NCBI GenBank assembly: GCA_946624935.1
Contig: CAMOSN010000003.1
Location: 21,125 to 85,124 of the forward strand
From: an uncultured Lachnospiraceae bacterium
GTDB lineage: Bacteria > Bacillota > Clostridia > Lachnospirales > Lachnospiraceae
Direction of reading: 5' to 3'
Length of the DNA: 64,000 nt
Part shown: positions 1-9,062 of the stretch, one piece after another
Numbering within the stretch: position 1 is the first letter of the stretch
Layout: each line of letters begins with the position of its first letter
Notes under the pieces: model-generated
What the model saw: the letters and a program-made list of their open reading frames with translations, nothing else
Database searches by the model: none
What the model was told of the DNA's origin: nothing
Translations under genes and position numbers: made by a program

Positions 1-273
1 TTCAGCTGCGCCGTAGGAAGCAGCCAGCCCCTGGCCGGTCCATTCCACGGCAGCATCCGTCTCGCGCGCCGCCTCCTGCGCCGCCGCAAAAATTGCTTCC
101 CACTGCTGGGAGTGATCGTCTGAGATCATCATATAATGGCGTTTATAGACATGCAGCCCCGTTCCCTGCACCTGGATCTCGCTGATGCTCCTCTCCGAGA
201 GGATCCACAGCGCCGACACCAGCACAATTGCGGCAAACAGGAACAGACCGGCCACGAAATAGGATTTCCGCAC
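1..273 (-). CDS. Partial N-terminus of a membrane-anchored periplasmic sugar-binding-protein-like protein (GTG start, C-terminus beyond window)
   Basis: Reverse-strand frame open from 273 to window edge: MRKSYFVAGLFLFAAIVLVSALWILSERS...HYMMISDDHSQQWEAIFAAAQEAARETDAAVEW; GTG start preceded by GCAGGAGGC; missing from the ORF track because of GTG start and edge truncation. Confidence 0.6.
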   Translation of the reverse strand, partial: MRKSYFVAGLFLFAAIVLVSALWILSERSISEIQVQGTGLHVYKRHYMMISDDHSQQWEAIFAAAQEAARETDAAVEWTGQGLAASYGAAE

Positions 274-355
274 GTTTTGCCTCCTGCGTATGTTCTTACT
301 TATACATCCTTGCCATTATAACATACTGCCTGATAGCTGAGAAGTGGGACAGGGT

Positions 356-420
356 GCAAACAGGGGACGGTTCTGTGTTTGACAATGATGCATGTCAAGC
401 GCAGAAACATCCCCTGCTTG
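356..420. repeat. REP-like element pair in inverted orientation (24-bp imperfect arms 361-384 / 393-416, 8-nt loop)
   Basis: CAGGGGACGGTTCTGTGTTTGACA-atgatgca-TGTCAAGCGCAGAAACATCCCCTG; arms match 20/24. Confidence 0.75.
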
Positions 421-469
421 TATTATATGGTTTTTTATTACACGCCATTTGTGAGCCGACAGGGACGTA

Positions 470-545
470 ACTTCCTGATGATCTGGCAGGAGCATCACTT
501 CCTGATGATCTGGCAGGGCCGGACTTCCTGATGATCTGGCAGGGC
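470..545. repeat. Tandem repeat, about 26 bp x3 (acttcctgatgatctggcaggg..)
   Basis: acttcctgatgatctggcagg occurs at about 470, 497 and 523. Confidence 0.85.
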
Positions 546-653
546 CGCAGCTTCTTACTCATCTTGCCGGGCGAAATGAGCCGGGAAGCAACGTCTCTGC
601 TGGTTCACACTGACTCTCTGCTGACTCACGGCTTTCTCACCCTGATTTCCCGG

Positions 654-2255
654 TCACGCCTGCGCGTATTCCTCGAGGGTAAGCATGGACAGCCGGATAT
701 ATTCCCGCAGCAGGGCATCCTCGAGGTTTTCGTGGAGAATTTCCTCAGCTTTCCGGATGCGATAGAGTACGGTGTTGCGGTGAGTGTGCAGCAGTGCCGC
801 GGTGCGGGTGTAGGAGCGCTCGGCGTCGAGGAACACCTTCAGTGTTTCGTACAGCTCGTCGCCTTCCCTCTTCCGGTATTCCCACAGCTTGCGCACAGCC
901 GGATGCACGGCCCGCAGTCTCAGAGCCGGGCCACTCTGCGTGAACAGATATCGCGCACCGCAGTCGCGCATGAAGAATACCTCCCCGCAGGAAAGACGCC
1001 GCGCGGGTGCCTTCTGCATGGCATAGTCTGCCTGGTGAAACAGAAACGGCAGTGCATTAATATCCGAAGCGGGCAGCGAAAACCCCAGCCGGACCTCGTC
1101 CTGAGAGATGTAAGCCTGCACGGTTGCATGAAAATTGACATCCGCCGACAGTTCCCAGTTTGCAATCAGAATCACGTACGGATTCTGCCGCAGGATGACA
1201 CATCCCGGCACGGTCCGGAGCATCGCGTGCATCAGGAGGTTGATCGACACCTCGACATTCCGTTTTTCTCCCGGCTCGATCAGTGCGATCTGAAACAGGT
1301 CGTCGCTTCTCCACTGCTGATAGGACAGCTGCAGTGCAAGTTCTTTTTCGCTCCACGTTCCTCCGAAGAGCATCTTGTAGAATACATTCTGGCCGGATGC
1401 GGATGTTTCCTGCCCCAGTACTGTTTCAAGGATTTCGCAAAGTACCTCCGCCAGCTGCTCGTCTCCCGGTGTAAGGGGACGGTTTTTCTCCAGAATGGTC
1501 AGCCGTCCGCATTCTCTTCCCTGTGCCATGAGGGAGCAGGAGATCCCGCCAAAGCGCAGTTTTCCGTCCCGGCGGACGCGGTGGAGCCTGCGCGATTGTG
1601 CCTGGGCGGTGGTGGGGCGGATGGGGGCTGCGGTTTCTGGGGCGGTGCCGGCTGCGAGGCCTGTGCTTTCGGCGTAACTGCCGGGTGCGACGCCCTGGCC
1701 TGCCCAATTCTCTATGCTTTTTGGGCCTTCACTGGCGGCTGCGCCGCCCTGGCCTGAGTGGTATCTGCCACCTCCCATTTCGGATTCCAGGTACAGCAGC
1801 CTGGATATCCGCACCGAGGAATGCCGGTTCCGGCAAAGATACTGCCATTCCTCATCCATTGCATTCGGGTCGGGTTCAGAACTGATGCCCAGCAGCAGAT
1901 GATTTCCGTCCAGCAGGATCATGGGATTTTGAAAAATCCAGCGAGACCGGTCGATCACCTTCTGGAAATCCTTCCGCATGACCGCGCATCTGACCTGCTC
2001 TTCCCATTCCCGAAACTCGTCGAATATTCCCTGCAGGATCTCAAAGCCCTCCAGCAGGCTGATTCCCCGCAGACGGATGCGGCTTTCGCCGCCCTGGTAA
2101 ATCACTTCTTCACCGGAGGCATATACATACACGCAGTCTGTTGCATACGCAAGCCTTGCACTTTTTCGCACCGGTGCGTCATCTGCCGCGATCTCACAGG
2201 TTATGTCCAGCCCTGAAGACAGACGGTTTGCAATCATCCACATGCTCAGTTTCAT
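654..2255 (-). CDS. PucR/CdaR-type transcriptional regulator with C-terminal HTH_30-like domain
   Basis: C-terminus AERSYTRTAALLHTHRNTVLYRIRKAEEILHENLEDALLREYIRLSMLTLEEY is typical of PucR C-terminal HTH; start set to MKLSMWMIANRL (2255) with AATCGGAGGAAATCAC RBS. Confidence 0.85.
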   Translation of the reverse strand: MKLSMWMIANRLSSGLDITCEIAADDAPVRKSARLAYATDCVYVYASGEEVIYQGGESRIRLRGISLLEGFEILQGIFDEFREWEEQVRCAVMRKDFQKVIDRSRWIFQNPMILLDGNHLLLGISSEPDPNAMDEEWQYLCRNRHSSVRISRLLYLESEMGGGRYHSGQGGAAASEGPKSIENWAGQGVAPGSYAESTGLAAGTAPETAAPIRPTTAQAQSRRLHRVRRDGKLRFGGISCSLMAQGRECGRLTILEKNRPLTPGDEQLAEVLCEILETVLGQETSASGQNVFYKMLFGGTWSEKELALQLSYQQWRSDDLFQIALIEPGEKRNVEVSINLLMHAMLRTVPGCVILRQNPYVILIANWELSADVNFHATVQAYISQDEVRLGFSLPASDINALPFLFHQADYAMQKAPARRLSCGEVFFMRDCGARYLFTQSGPALRLRAVHPAVRKLWEYRKREGDELYETLKVFLDAERSYTRTAALLHTHRNTVLYRIRKAEEILHENLEDALLREYIRLSMLTLEEYAQA

Positions 2256-2337
2256 GTGATTTCCTCCGATTTTTTTTACTTTTATAAGCTTCTCCGGGCG
2301 CAGCGCCGGTATTGCTGAGGCAGAAACGAATGTGTCC

Positions 2338-2540
2338 CTCGCACGAACAGGTGCTGCCATCCACTATGTATTATGCGCTCTAACAAGCTCCGCCACGCTA
2401 TAATGTATCACTCGCTCTAACAAGCTCCGTCACGCCATTATGTATCACGCGCTCTAACAAGCTCCGTCATGCCATTATGTATCACGCGCTCTAACAAGCT
2501 CCACCACGCCATTATGTATCACGCGCACAAACAAGTGCCG
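2338..2540. repeat. 37-bp tandem repeat, 4 good plus flanking degenerate units, upstream of the PucR-type gene
   Basis: ctctaacaagctc recurs at 2378, 2415, 2452, 2489 (exact 37-bp period); unit ctctaacaagctccgtcacgccattatgtatcacgcg. Confidence 0.9.
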
Positions 2541-2650
2541 CCCTGCCTGCGTACGGATTGTGCATCGCTTCTATTGGAAACATTTTACAATAATTTTATG
2601 ATAATTGTATAGTATTTTCCACTTTGTGACGGGAAGTGGATCGACAGGGA

Positions 2651-2831
2651 GTGGGGCAAGGGACGGTTCTTAGGTCCCACGATCCCCTGGCGCAGAATTG
2701 TCAAGGGCTTTGGAACGGAGGACGATCTCCTGTCCCATTACGGATTTGAGGGCGAAAAACGTCCCCTGTACCATTTCCCCTGACGAAGAGTTGTCACGAG
2801 TTTTGGGACACAGAACCGTCCCCTGTCCCAT
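2651..2831. repeat. Cluster of REP-like elements in the divergent pucR/MFS intergenic region
   Basis: gtggggcaagggacggttcttaggtcccac (2651-2680), ggaacggaggacgatctcctgtcccatt (2712-2739), gtcccctgtaccatt (2761-2775), tgggacacagaaccgtcccctgtccca (2804-2830). Confidence 0.8.
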
Positions 2832-2850
2832 TTTCAAGAGGGAGGTAATC

Positions 2851-4218
2851 ATGAGTACAGAGAAAACCCCTAAGAAGCTCAGCACCAGTTTGAAGACCTT
2901 TTTTGGTATTGGTGACTTCGGCTTCACGCTGATGTCGAACATCGACACCTTCTATGCGTCCTATTTCTTTATCAACATTGCCATGTTCCCGCTGGCGGTC
3001 GTGTCGGTGATGACGACGATCTCAGCGGTGGTGGATCTGATCCTTTCCTGCCTGTACGGGGCATGGATGAATAAGATCAAGCCGCATAAGTGGGGACGCT
3101 ATCGCTCCTGGCTGGTGCTGACGCCGTGGCTGGTGCCGTTCCTCTATGCGCTGGAGTTTCTGAAGATCGGCAATCAGACGGTGAGTATCGTTCTGATGAC
3201 GCTGGCGATGATCACCAGCCGTATCGCGTGGAACCTTCCCTATATTGCCAATCTTTCCATGATCAATGTGGCCGGCAAGACTACCGAGGACCGGATGGCG
3301 CTTTCCTCCATCCGTATGGTGTGGACCGCTCTGGGCAGTGTGATCTACTCCTATCTTGGGCCGTTCGTGGTCGCGCGCTTTGCTGCTGCGATCGGGGAGA
3401 AGAATTCCTACGCGGCGACCGCTTTCGTGTTTGCTGCATTCATGGCGGCTGCGTATTTTGCGCACTTTAAGATGTTTGATGGATATGAGGAGACCGGCGA
3501 GGAGGAGATGCGGCGTCTGGCTGCGACCAGAAATAAGGGTAATGCCGCGGCGGCGCCGAAGGTCAGTGCACTGGCTGCCATCCGCTGCAATCCGCATCTG
3601 ATTGCCCTGATCCTTTCCACTACGACCAAATATATGGTGCTGTTCCTTGTAAACGGTATTGCGATCTACTATTTCCAGTATATCTCGCACAATGAAGGAC
3701 TCTTTGCGACCTTCATTCTGGTCACAAATCTTTTGGGTGTTGCCGCTTCGTATGTTTCCAAATACTTTGTGGCAAAGCTTGGCTCCAAGCAGACGGTGTT
3801 CCTGAGCTATGTTGCCATGGGTGTTTTGATGATCATTGCCTATTTCTGCTTCAAGAGCACGATTGTCGTTATTATCCTGATGTCGATCATGTTCTTTGCG
3901 ATGAACCTGACCAACGCCTGCGACCCCGAGCTGTTCGCGATCTGCGCCGGTTACAGCTCCCAGAAGACCGGCTTTGATACGACCGGCACGGTCATGGGAC
4001 TTCTGACCGTTCCCGTGAAATTCGGTATCGTCATGCGCGGTATTCTCATCAGTGTGGCGCTTGGTATCGGCGGCTTCTCAGCTTCGATCGACCCGGCTAC
4101 AGCAGATGCCGCCGTGCAGCGTGGTATCTGCATCGGCTTCATGATCATCCCGGCTGTTGTTGTGCTGGTAGGCGCGGTGATCCTGCAGCTTGGGTATCGG
4201 CTCGGCGGGAATAAGTAA
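2851..4218 (+). CDS. MFS transporter of the GPH (glycoside-pentoside-hexuronide:cation symporter, MelB-like) type
   Basis: Multiple TM segments; KLSTSLKTFFGIGDFGFTLMSNIDTFYASYFF N-terminus; start at ATG 2851 after GGGAGGTAATC; the longer ORF start at 2698 runs through REP-like repeats. Confidence 0.8.
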   Translation: MSTEKTPKKLSTSLKTFFGIGDFGFTLMSNIDTFYASYFFINIAMFPLAVVSVMTTISAVVDLILSCLYGAWMNKIKPHKWGRYRSWLVLTPWLVPFLYALEFLKIGNQTVSIVLMTLAMITSRIAWNLPYIANLSMINVAGKTTEDRMALSSIRMVWTALGSVIYSYLGPFVVARFAAAIGEKNSYAATAFVFAAFMAAAYFAHFKMFDGYEETGEEEMRRLAATRNKGNAAAAPKVSALAAIRCNPHLIALILSTTTKYMVLFLVNGIAIYYFQYISHNEGLFATFILVTNLLGVAASYVSKYFVAKLGSKQTVFLSYVAMGVLMIIAYFCFKSTIVVIILMSIMFFAMNLTNACDPELFAICAGYSSQKTGFDTTGTVMGLLTVPVKFGIVMRGILISVALGIGGFSASIDPATADAAVQRGICIGFMIIPAVVVLVGAVILQLGYRLGGNK

Positions 4219-4249
4219 GAACCGCATGGCTCTGGTGCTGTTTAACGCG

Positions 4250-4376
4250 AGGAGCCGCGTGTTTGCGGCGGTGGCCTGCGCTGGAAGCCGCGTGTCTGCG
4301 GCGATGGCCTGCGTTGGAAGCCGCGTATCTATGGCGGTGGCCTGCGCTGGAAGCCGCGTGTCTGCGGCGGTGTATC
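4250..4376. repeat. 33-bp GC-rich tandem repeat, about 3.7 copies
   Basis: (ggaagccgcgtgtctgcggcggtggcctgcgct)n between the transporter stop and the uroD-family start. Confidence 0.9.
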
Positions 4377-4513
4377 TGTAAAGTGGCGGCCATGAGACAC
4401 CAGCGCAGGACTGGCGTGGCCTGGCCTTGCAACGTATCACACGTCATAATTATATTTCATGCCATATGTAACGGTATTAAAACGGTTATAAATTCGATAA
4501 GGAGGGAATCCAT

Positions 4514-5569
4514 ATGCTGACCAAAAAGCAAAATCTGCTTGAAACCATTCGCGGCGGGAAGCCGGATCGTTTTGTCAATCAGTATGAGTATATTGCGCAG
4601 GTGTTTGATCCGGTGATCCTCAATGCGCTCGGCAACTGCCCCAAGGGCGGCAGCTGCATCAACGGATGGGGTGTGACCATCCAGTATCCCGACTATGTGC
4701 CCGGCCCCTTCCCGGATACCAGCCCGGATAAGGTTGTGGTGAAGGATGTTGAAAACTGGCGGGACTATGTGAAGGCCCCCGAGACGGTGTTCCCGGACGA
4801 AGCCTGGGCGCCTTTCGTCGCACAGGCACAGGCGGTCGACCGTAATGAGATGTTCCTGGCTCCCTTTGTGGCCCCCGGCATTTTCGAAAAGCTGCATTAT
4901 CTGATCGGAATGGAAGAATGCATGATGGCCTTCTACGAGGAACCGGATGCCATGAAGGAGCTGATCGATTTCCTTGCGGACTGGGAGATCGCACACGCAA
5001 AGGAATACATCCGCCACATTCATCCCGATGCACTGTTCCACCACGACGACTGGGGCAGCCAGAAATCTACCTTCCTCTCCCCGGCAATGTTTGAAGAATT
5101 CATCCTTCCGGCCTACAAGAAGATCTACGGCTTCTGGAAGGACAACGGCGTGGAGCTGATCGTGCATCACTCTGACTCCTACGCTGCGACGCTGGTCCCG
5201 TACATGATCGAGATGGGCATCGACATCTGGCAGGGTGTCATGTCCACCAACGATGTGCCTGCCCTTGTGAAACAGTACGGCGGCAAGATCAGCTTCCACG
5301 GCGGCATCGACAACGGCAAAGTTGACCGCGTCGACTGGACCGAGGAAAAAATCATGAAGGAAGTGCGCGAGGTGTGTGAAGCCTGCGGCAACCTCTACTT
5401 CATCCCCGGCACCACCATGGGCGGCCCGGAGAGCACGTATCTGAATGTATACGAAACCACCTCCGCCTGCATCGACCTCATGTCCAAAGAAAAATTCGGT
5501 TATGAGGGATCCTCCGGCAACGTGTCCAACCCGCTGTTCGCCAGGATCGACCGCGAAAGCGCCAAGTAA
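4514..5569 (+). CDS. Uroporphyrinogen decarboxylase (URO-D) family protein, possibly a corrinoid-type methyltransferase (MtaA/MtbA-like)
   Basis: 351 aa; HHDDWGSQKSTFLSPAMFEEFILPAYKKIYGFWKDNG..LIVHHSDSY..ISFHGGID; AAGGAGGGAATCCAT RBS. Confidence 0.85.
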   Translation: MLTKKQNLLETIRGGKPDRFVNQYEYIAQVFDPVILNALGNCPKGGSCINGWGVTIQYPDYVPGPFPDTSPDKVVVKDVENWRDYVKAPETVFPDEAWAPFVAQAQAVDRNEMFLAPFVAPGIFEKLHYLIGMEECMMAFYEEPDAMKELIDFLADWEIAHAKEYIRHIHPDALFHHDDWGSQKSTFLSPAMFEEFILPAYKKIYGFWKDNGVELIVHHSDSYAATLVPYMIEMGIDIWQGVMSTNDVPALVKQYGGKISFHGGIDNGKVDRVDWTEEKIMKEVREVCEACGNLYFIPGTTMGGPESTYLNVYETTSACIDLMSKEKFGYEGSSGNVSNPLFARIDRESAK

Positions 5570-5616
5570 GAGGCTGGTAAGATACAAAACCCGATAAGAT
5601 ACAAGTAAAACAACCA

Positions 5617-5668
5617 GGGTGCGGCTGTGTGTGTAATTCAAACACACAGCCGCACCCCTTTTATTTTC
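5617..5668 (+). terminator. Rho-independent terminator after the UROD-family gene
   Basis: gggtgcggctgtgtgtgtaattcaaacacacagccgcacccc followed by ttttatttt. Confidence 0.9.
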
Positions 5669-5779
5669 GACCCTGACAGGCATCTACGTTTTGCGCTTTC
5701 ATTTTTCTTTCGCCCGCCCCGGAATGGCTTCCGATTGGCGCTTCGTGGCAGGAAACTTGGAGTGTTTCAAGCTTGTTCA

Positions 5780-5961
5780 TGCCACCCGGCGCTCTCCAGC
5801 GCCCGCTCCGGGCAGGAGTTTTGGCTTGCCTGTAGTTTTTCCATGCCACCCGGCGCTCTCCGCCTTTATTTGGCTCCCACAAGCATCTACACCTTACGTT
5901 CTCTCGGTTTTCTTTTCTCGGTTATCTCGTTCTCTCGGTTTTTGTTTTCTCGGTTATCTCG
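5780..5961. repeat. Direct repeats: catgccacccggcgctctcc x2, and a 31/32-bp tandem duplication (ttctctcggtttt.cttttctcggttatctcg) at 5899-5961
   Basis: Read directly from sequence. Confidence 0.8.
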
Positions 5962-6052
5962 TTCTCTCTTCCGCTCATTCCGTCCTGTCTCGCACTAACG
6001 ACCGAAATCTCGCCATCAACCACAAAACACGCCCTGATCGCCGCAAAAAAAG

Positions 6053-6079
6053 TGGGACAGAGAACCATCCCCTGTCCCA
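6053..6079 (+). repeat. REP-like element (GGGACAG clamp)
   Basis: tgggacagagaaccatcccctgtccca. Confidence 0.85.
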
Positions 6080-6085
6080 AAATGC

Positions 6086-6658
6086 TCACACGCCGCCGAA
6101 GTGGAATATGATTCCGATCAGCGCCGAGATTGCAATGAATATTACCGGATGCCATTTCAGTTTTTTTTGTGCGATGAACAATACGACTGCCAGTGCGATT
6201 GCGGGCAGGTTGAAAAAGTTCAGAAAGCTTCCGCCCTCCGAAAGCACGTTCATGTGCACCAGTGCGATCCGCGCGACGTTGATGCCTGCTGCGGAGATCA
6301 TGGCGATGGAGGCTGGACGCAGTCCATAGAAGGCGCTCTCCACGTACTTGTTGTCTTTGAACTTGCTCAGCAACTTCGAGATGATAATGATAATGATCAC
6401 GGACGGCATCGCAAGTCCGATGGTCGCCACAATTCCTCCGGGAACGCCTGCCGTGAGGAAGCCTGCGAAGGTGGCCATGTTGATGCCGATCGCGCCGGGG
6501 GTCGACTCTGATACAGCGATCATGTCGGCAACGTCGCTGTGGGTAAACCAGCCCGTGTTGTTGGACATTTCATAGAGGAAGGGCAGTGTCGCCAGGCCTC
6601 CGCCAACAGAAAATAATCCTGTCTTGAAAAACTGAAGAAACAGGAGCAGATAAATCAT
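6086..6658 (-). CDS. Chromate transporter family protein (half-size)
   Basis: MIYLLLFLQFFKTGLFSVGGGLATLPFLYE...SESTPGAIGINMATFAGF; CHR domain motifs. Confidence 0.88.
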   Translation of the reverse strand: MIYLLLFLQFFKTGLFSVGGGLATLPFLYEMSNNTGWFTHSDVADMIAVSESTPGAIGINMATFAGFLTAGVPGGIVATIGLAMPSVIIIIIISKLLSKFKDNKYVESAFYGLRPASIAMISAAGINVARIALVHMNVLSEGGSFLNFFNLPAIALAVVLFIAQKKLKWHPVIFIAISALIGIIFHFGGV

Positions 6659-7218
6659 CCCTGTCGCCTCCTCTCTTTTGCGGTCTGCCACACCACGCCG
6701 AAGACACCGGCTGCGATCACCAGAACCGCGGCAGGTACTTTGAAGGGAAGCAGCCCGGAGCACACCGTGATCCCGAAGATCACCAGATACAGGATCAGCG
6801 CGATGTTATCCGGCACCGACTTTTTCCACAGCCGCAGCACGGCCTGGAAGATGAGCACGCACACGCACACGCGGATCCCGGCAAAGGCATTCTTCACCAC
6901 CGGCAGGTCAGCGAAGTTTGTCAGAAACGCCGAGATGACCAGAATGATCAGGATCGGAACCGTGAGGAAACCGAGCGTTGCAGCAAGCGCTCCGGGGATC
7001 TTCTTTCTCTTATATCCGATAAATGTGGAAACATTTAATGCGATCACACCCGGCGTGCACTGCCCGATGGCAAAATAATCCATCAGCTCCTCCGTGGTCG
7101 TCCAGTGACGCTTTTCGTTCAGATCACGTTCCAGCAGCGGCAGCATGGCATAGCCCCCACCGAAATTCACCGCGCCGATCCGCAAAAAAGCCAGATACAG
7201 CTCCAGCAGCTCTTTCAT
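6655..7218 (-). CDS. Chromate transporter family protein (half-size partner)
   Basis: LAFLRIGAVNFGGGYAMLPLLERDLNEKRHW...FAIGQCTPGVIALNVSTFIGYK; overlaps the next gene by 4 nt. Confidence 0.9.
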   Translation of the reverse strand: MKELLELYLAFLRIGAVNFGGGYAMLPLLERDLNEKRHWTTTEELMDYFAIGQCTPGVIALNVSTFIGYKRKKIPGALAATLGFLTVPILIILVISAFLTNFADLPVVKNAFAGIRVCVCVLIFQAVLRLWKKSVPDNIALILYLVIFGITVCSGLLPFKVPAAVLVIAAGVFGVVWQTAKERRRQG

Positions 7219-7252
7219 GTTGCGCTCTTTCTCCCTTCATCAATGCAAAAAA

Positions 7253-7279
7253 CGGGACAGGGGACGGTTCTTCGTCCTG
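7253..7279 (-). repeat. REP-like element
   Basis: cgggacaggggacggttcttcgtcctg. Confidence 0.75.
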
Positions 7280-7296
7280 ACTTCACGTTTGCTTAG

Positions 7297-7329
7297 AAAA
7301 AGGGCCAGGCATCAGCCTGACCCTTTCTT
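7297..7329 (-). terminator. Rho-independent terminator downstream of tRNA-Leu
   Basis: Minus strand: aagaaagggtcaggctgatgcctggcccttttt. Confidence 0.85.
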
Positions 7330-7332
7330 AGC

Positions 7333-7416
7333 TGCGGAAGATGGGACTTGAACCCACACGACGTGACCGTCACAAGATCCTTAGTCTTGCTCGTCTGCCA
7401 ATTCCGACACTTCCGC
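7333..7416 (-). tRNA. tRNA-Leu, anticodon AAG (no encoded CCA)
   Basis: GCGGAAG...CTTCCGC acceptor; anticodon arm CAAGA-CTAAGGA-TCTTG; GTTCAAGTC T-loop; long variable arm. Confidence 0.95.
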
Positions 7417-7629
7417 GAACGAATTGTATTGTAGCAAACCGGTTTGGAATTGTCAACAGTTTTTCCGGCTTTTTTTCAAGATTTTTTCCGGCTTTTTGTG
7501 AGGATTTATTTTTTGCAAAAGCCTGTATCGATTCTACCGCCTCACAGGACCATTATGTTGCTGTTATAGTGCTCTTCAGGGGCACACTTGCCGGCTCTCC
7601 TGCCTGCCAGCGCTCCTTCCTGCCAACGT

Positions 7630-9003
7630 TCAGCTTTCCGGCAGGAAGTGCTTCCGGCGTATCATAATGTAGCACACAATGTGCGCAGCCAAGGTGACTG
7701 CCCATGAGATGGGATAAGTGACGAAGAGTCCTCGCGGGGTGTGCAGTGCATCCAGTCGGAACAGGGTGAAGATGTACACGATGCGCAGCCCGCAGGCCCC
7801 CACCAGGGACACGACCATGGGAAGCACAGCATAGCCCATTCCGCGGATCGAGCCGACCATGGTGTCCATCATGCCGCACAGGAAATAACAGGAGGCAACC
7901 ATGGTCAGCCTCTGCATCCCGGCTGCGATCACCTCCGGACTGTCGGTGTACAGGTCCAGCAGATGCTTTCCGTTCAGAACTGCGCCCGGCCCGAGGATCA
8001 GCCCGGTGACAAAGGCGCATGCAAGTCCGCAGCGCAGAATCTTCCCGATGCGCTCGTATTTTCCGGCGCCGATGTTCTGGCTGGTGAAGGACAGCGTTGC
8101 CTGATAAAAGGAATTCATGGAGATATAGACGAAGCCTTCGATGTTGGAGGCCGCCGCGCTGCCCGCCACGACCACGGGTCCAAAGGAGTTGATGGTGCTC
8201 TGGATGATCACATTAGAGAAGCTGAACAGGGTGCTTTGAAGGCCGGCAGGGAAACCGATCATCAGAATTCTGGTAAACTTGTCCCGTACAAAATGCAGAT
8301 CCTCCAGGCGCAGCCGGATGCTTCCGGTTTCCCGCATCAGACACCGCACGACCAGAACGGCGGACAGGCACTGGGAAATTGCAGTAGCGGTCGCTACGCC
8401 GGCCACGTCCATCTTCAGCACGATCACAAAAAACAGGTTCAGGATCACATTCAGAATGCCCGCTGCGAACAGATAGTTCAGCGGCCGTCTTGTATCTCCC
8501 ACCGAACGCAGGATCGCGGCGCCGAAGTTGTAGATCATCATCGCGGGCATGCCCAGAAAATAGATGCGCAGATACAGGGCCGCTCTGTCGATCACCTCCA
8601 CCGGGGTGCTCATCAGCGCAAGGATGCCGCGTCCACACACCAGACCAACACCGGTCAGCAGCAGGCCGCTTGCCAGGCTCGTGATCATGGCCGTATGTAC
8701 CGTCTCTTTTACGGCCTTCTCATCGCCGGCACCCTCGAACCGGGCCACCAGTACATTTACTCCGATGGAAAGGCCCAGAAAGAAATTGGTGAGCAGGCTG
8801 ATCAGCGAGCTGGTGGAGCCCACCGCCGCCAACGAACGATCCCCGGCAAACTTTCCCACCACGATCACGTCCGCCGCATTAAACAAAAGCTGCAGCACAC
8901 TTGAGAGCATCAGCGGAAGCGCAAACGCCAGCATTCTTCCCAGAATCGGCCCCTCCAGCATATTGATCTCCACATGAGCTGAATTGTGTCTCTTTCCGGT
9001 CAT
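7630..9003 (-). CDS. MATE family efflux transporter
   Basis: LEGPILGRMLAFALPLMLSSVLQLLFNAADVIVVGKFAGDRSLAAVGSTSSLISLLTNFFLGLSIGVNVLVAR; start at 9003. Confidence 0.92.
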   Translation of the reverse strand: MTGKRHNSAHVEINMLEGPILGRMLAFALPLMLSSVLQLLFNAADVIVVGKFAGDRSLAAVGSTSSLISLLTNFFLGLSIGVNVLVARFEGAGDEKAVKETVHTAMITSLASGLLLTGVGLVCGRGILALMSTPVEVIDRAALYLRIYFLGMPAMMIYNFGAAILRSVGDTRRPLNYLFAAGILNVILNLFFVIVLKMDVAGVATATAISQCLSAVLVVRCLMRETGSIRLRLEDLHFVRDKFTRILMIGFPAGLQSTLFSFSNVIIQSTINSFGPVVVAGSAAASNIEGFVYISMNSFYQATLSFTSQNIGAGKYERIGKILRCGLACAFVTGLILGPGAVLNGKHLLDLYTDSPEVIAAGMQRLTMVASCYFLCGMMDTMVGSIRGMGYAVLPMVVSLVGACGLRIVYIFTLFRLDALHTPRGLFVTYPISWAVTLAAHIVCYIMIRRKHFLPES

Positions 9004-9062
9004 ACTTTTCCTTCTTCGTTTATATAATAATGGCTGCTGCGAATTCGCAGGGTGCCATCTGG

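Noticed and set aside
2338-2540. CRISPR-like array
   Set aside because: Units are contiguous 37-bp direct repeats with no unique spacers and no cas genes nearby.
2670-2948. 92-aa ORF (MSMFDISVKP...GQGTVLCPKT...) and similar short ORFs with GQGTVLCP or NREPSPV motifs
   Set aside because: These are translations of the REP-like repeat, not real proteins.
4145-4447. ORFs with 11-aa repeats over 4250-4376
   Set aside because: Artefact of a 33-bp tandem repeat that stays open in several frames on both strands.
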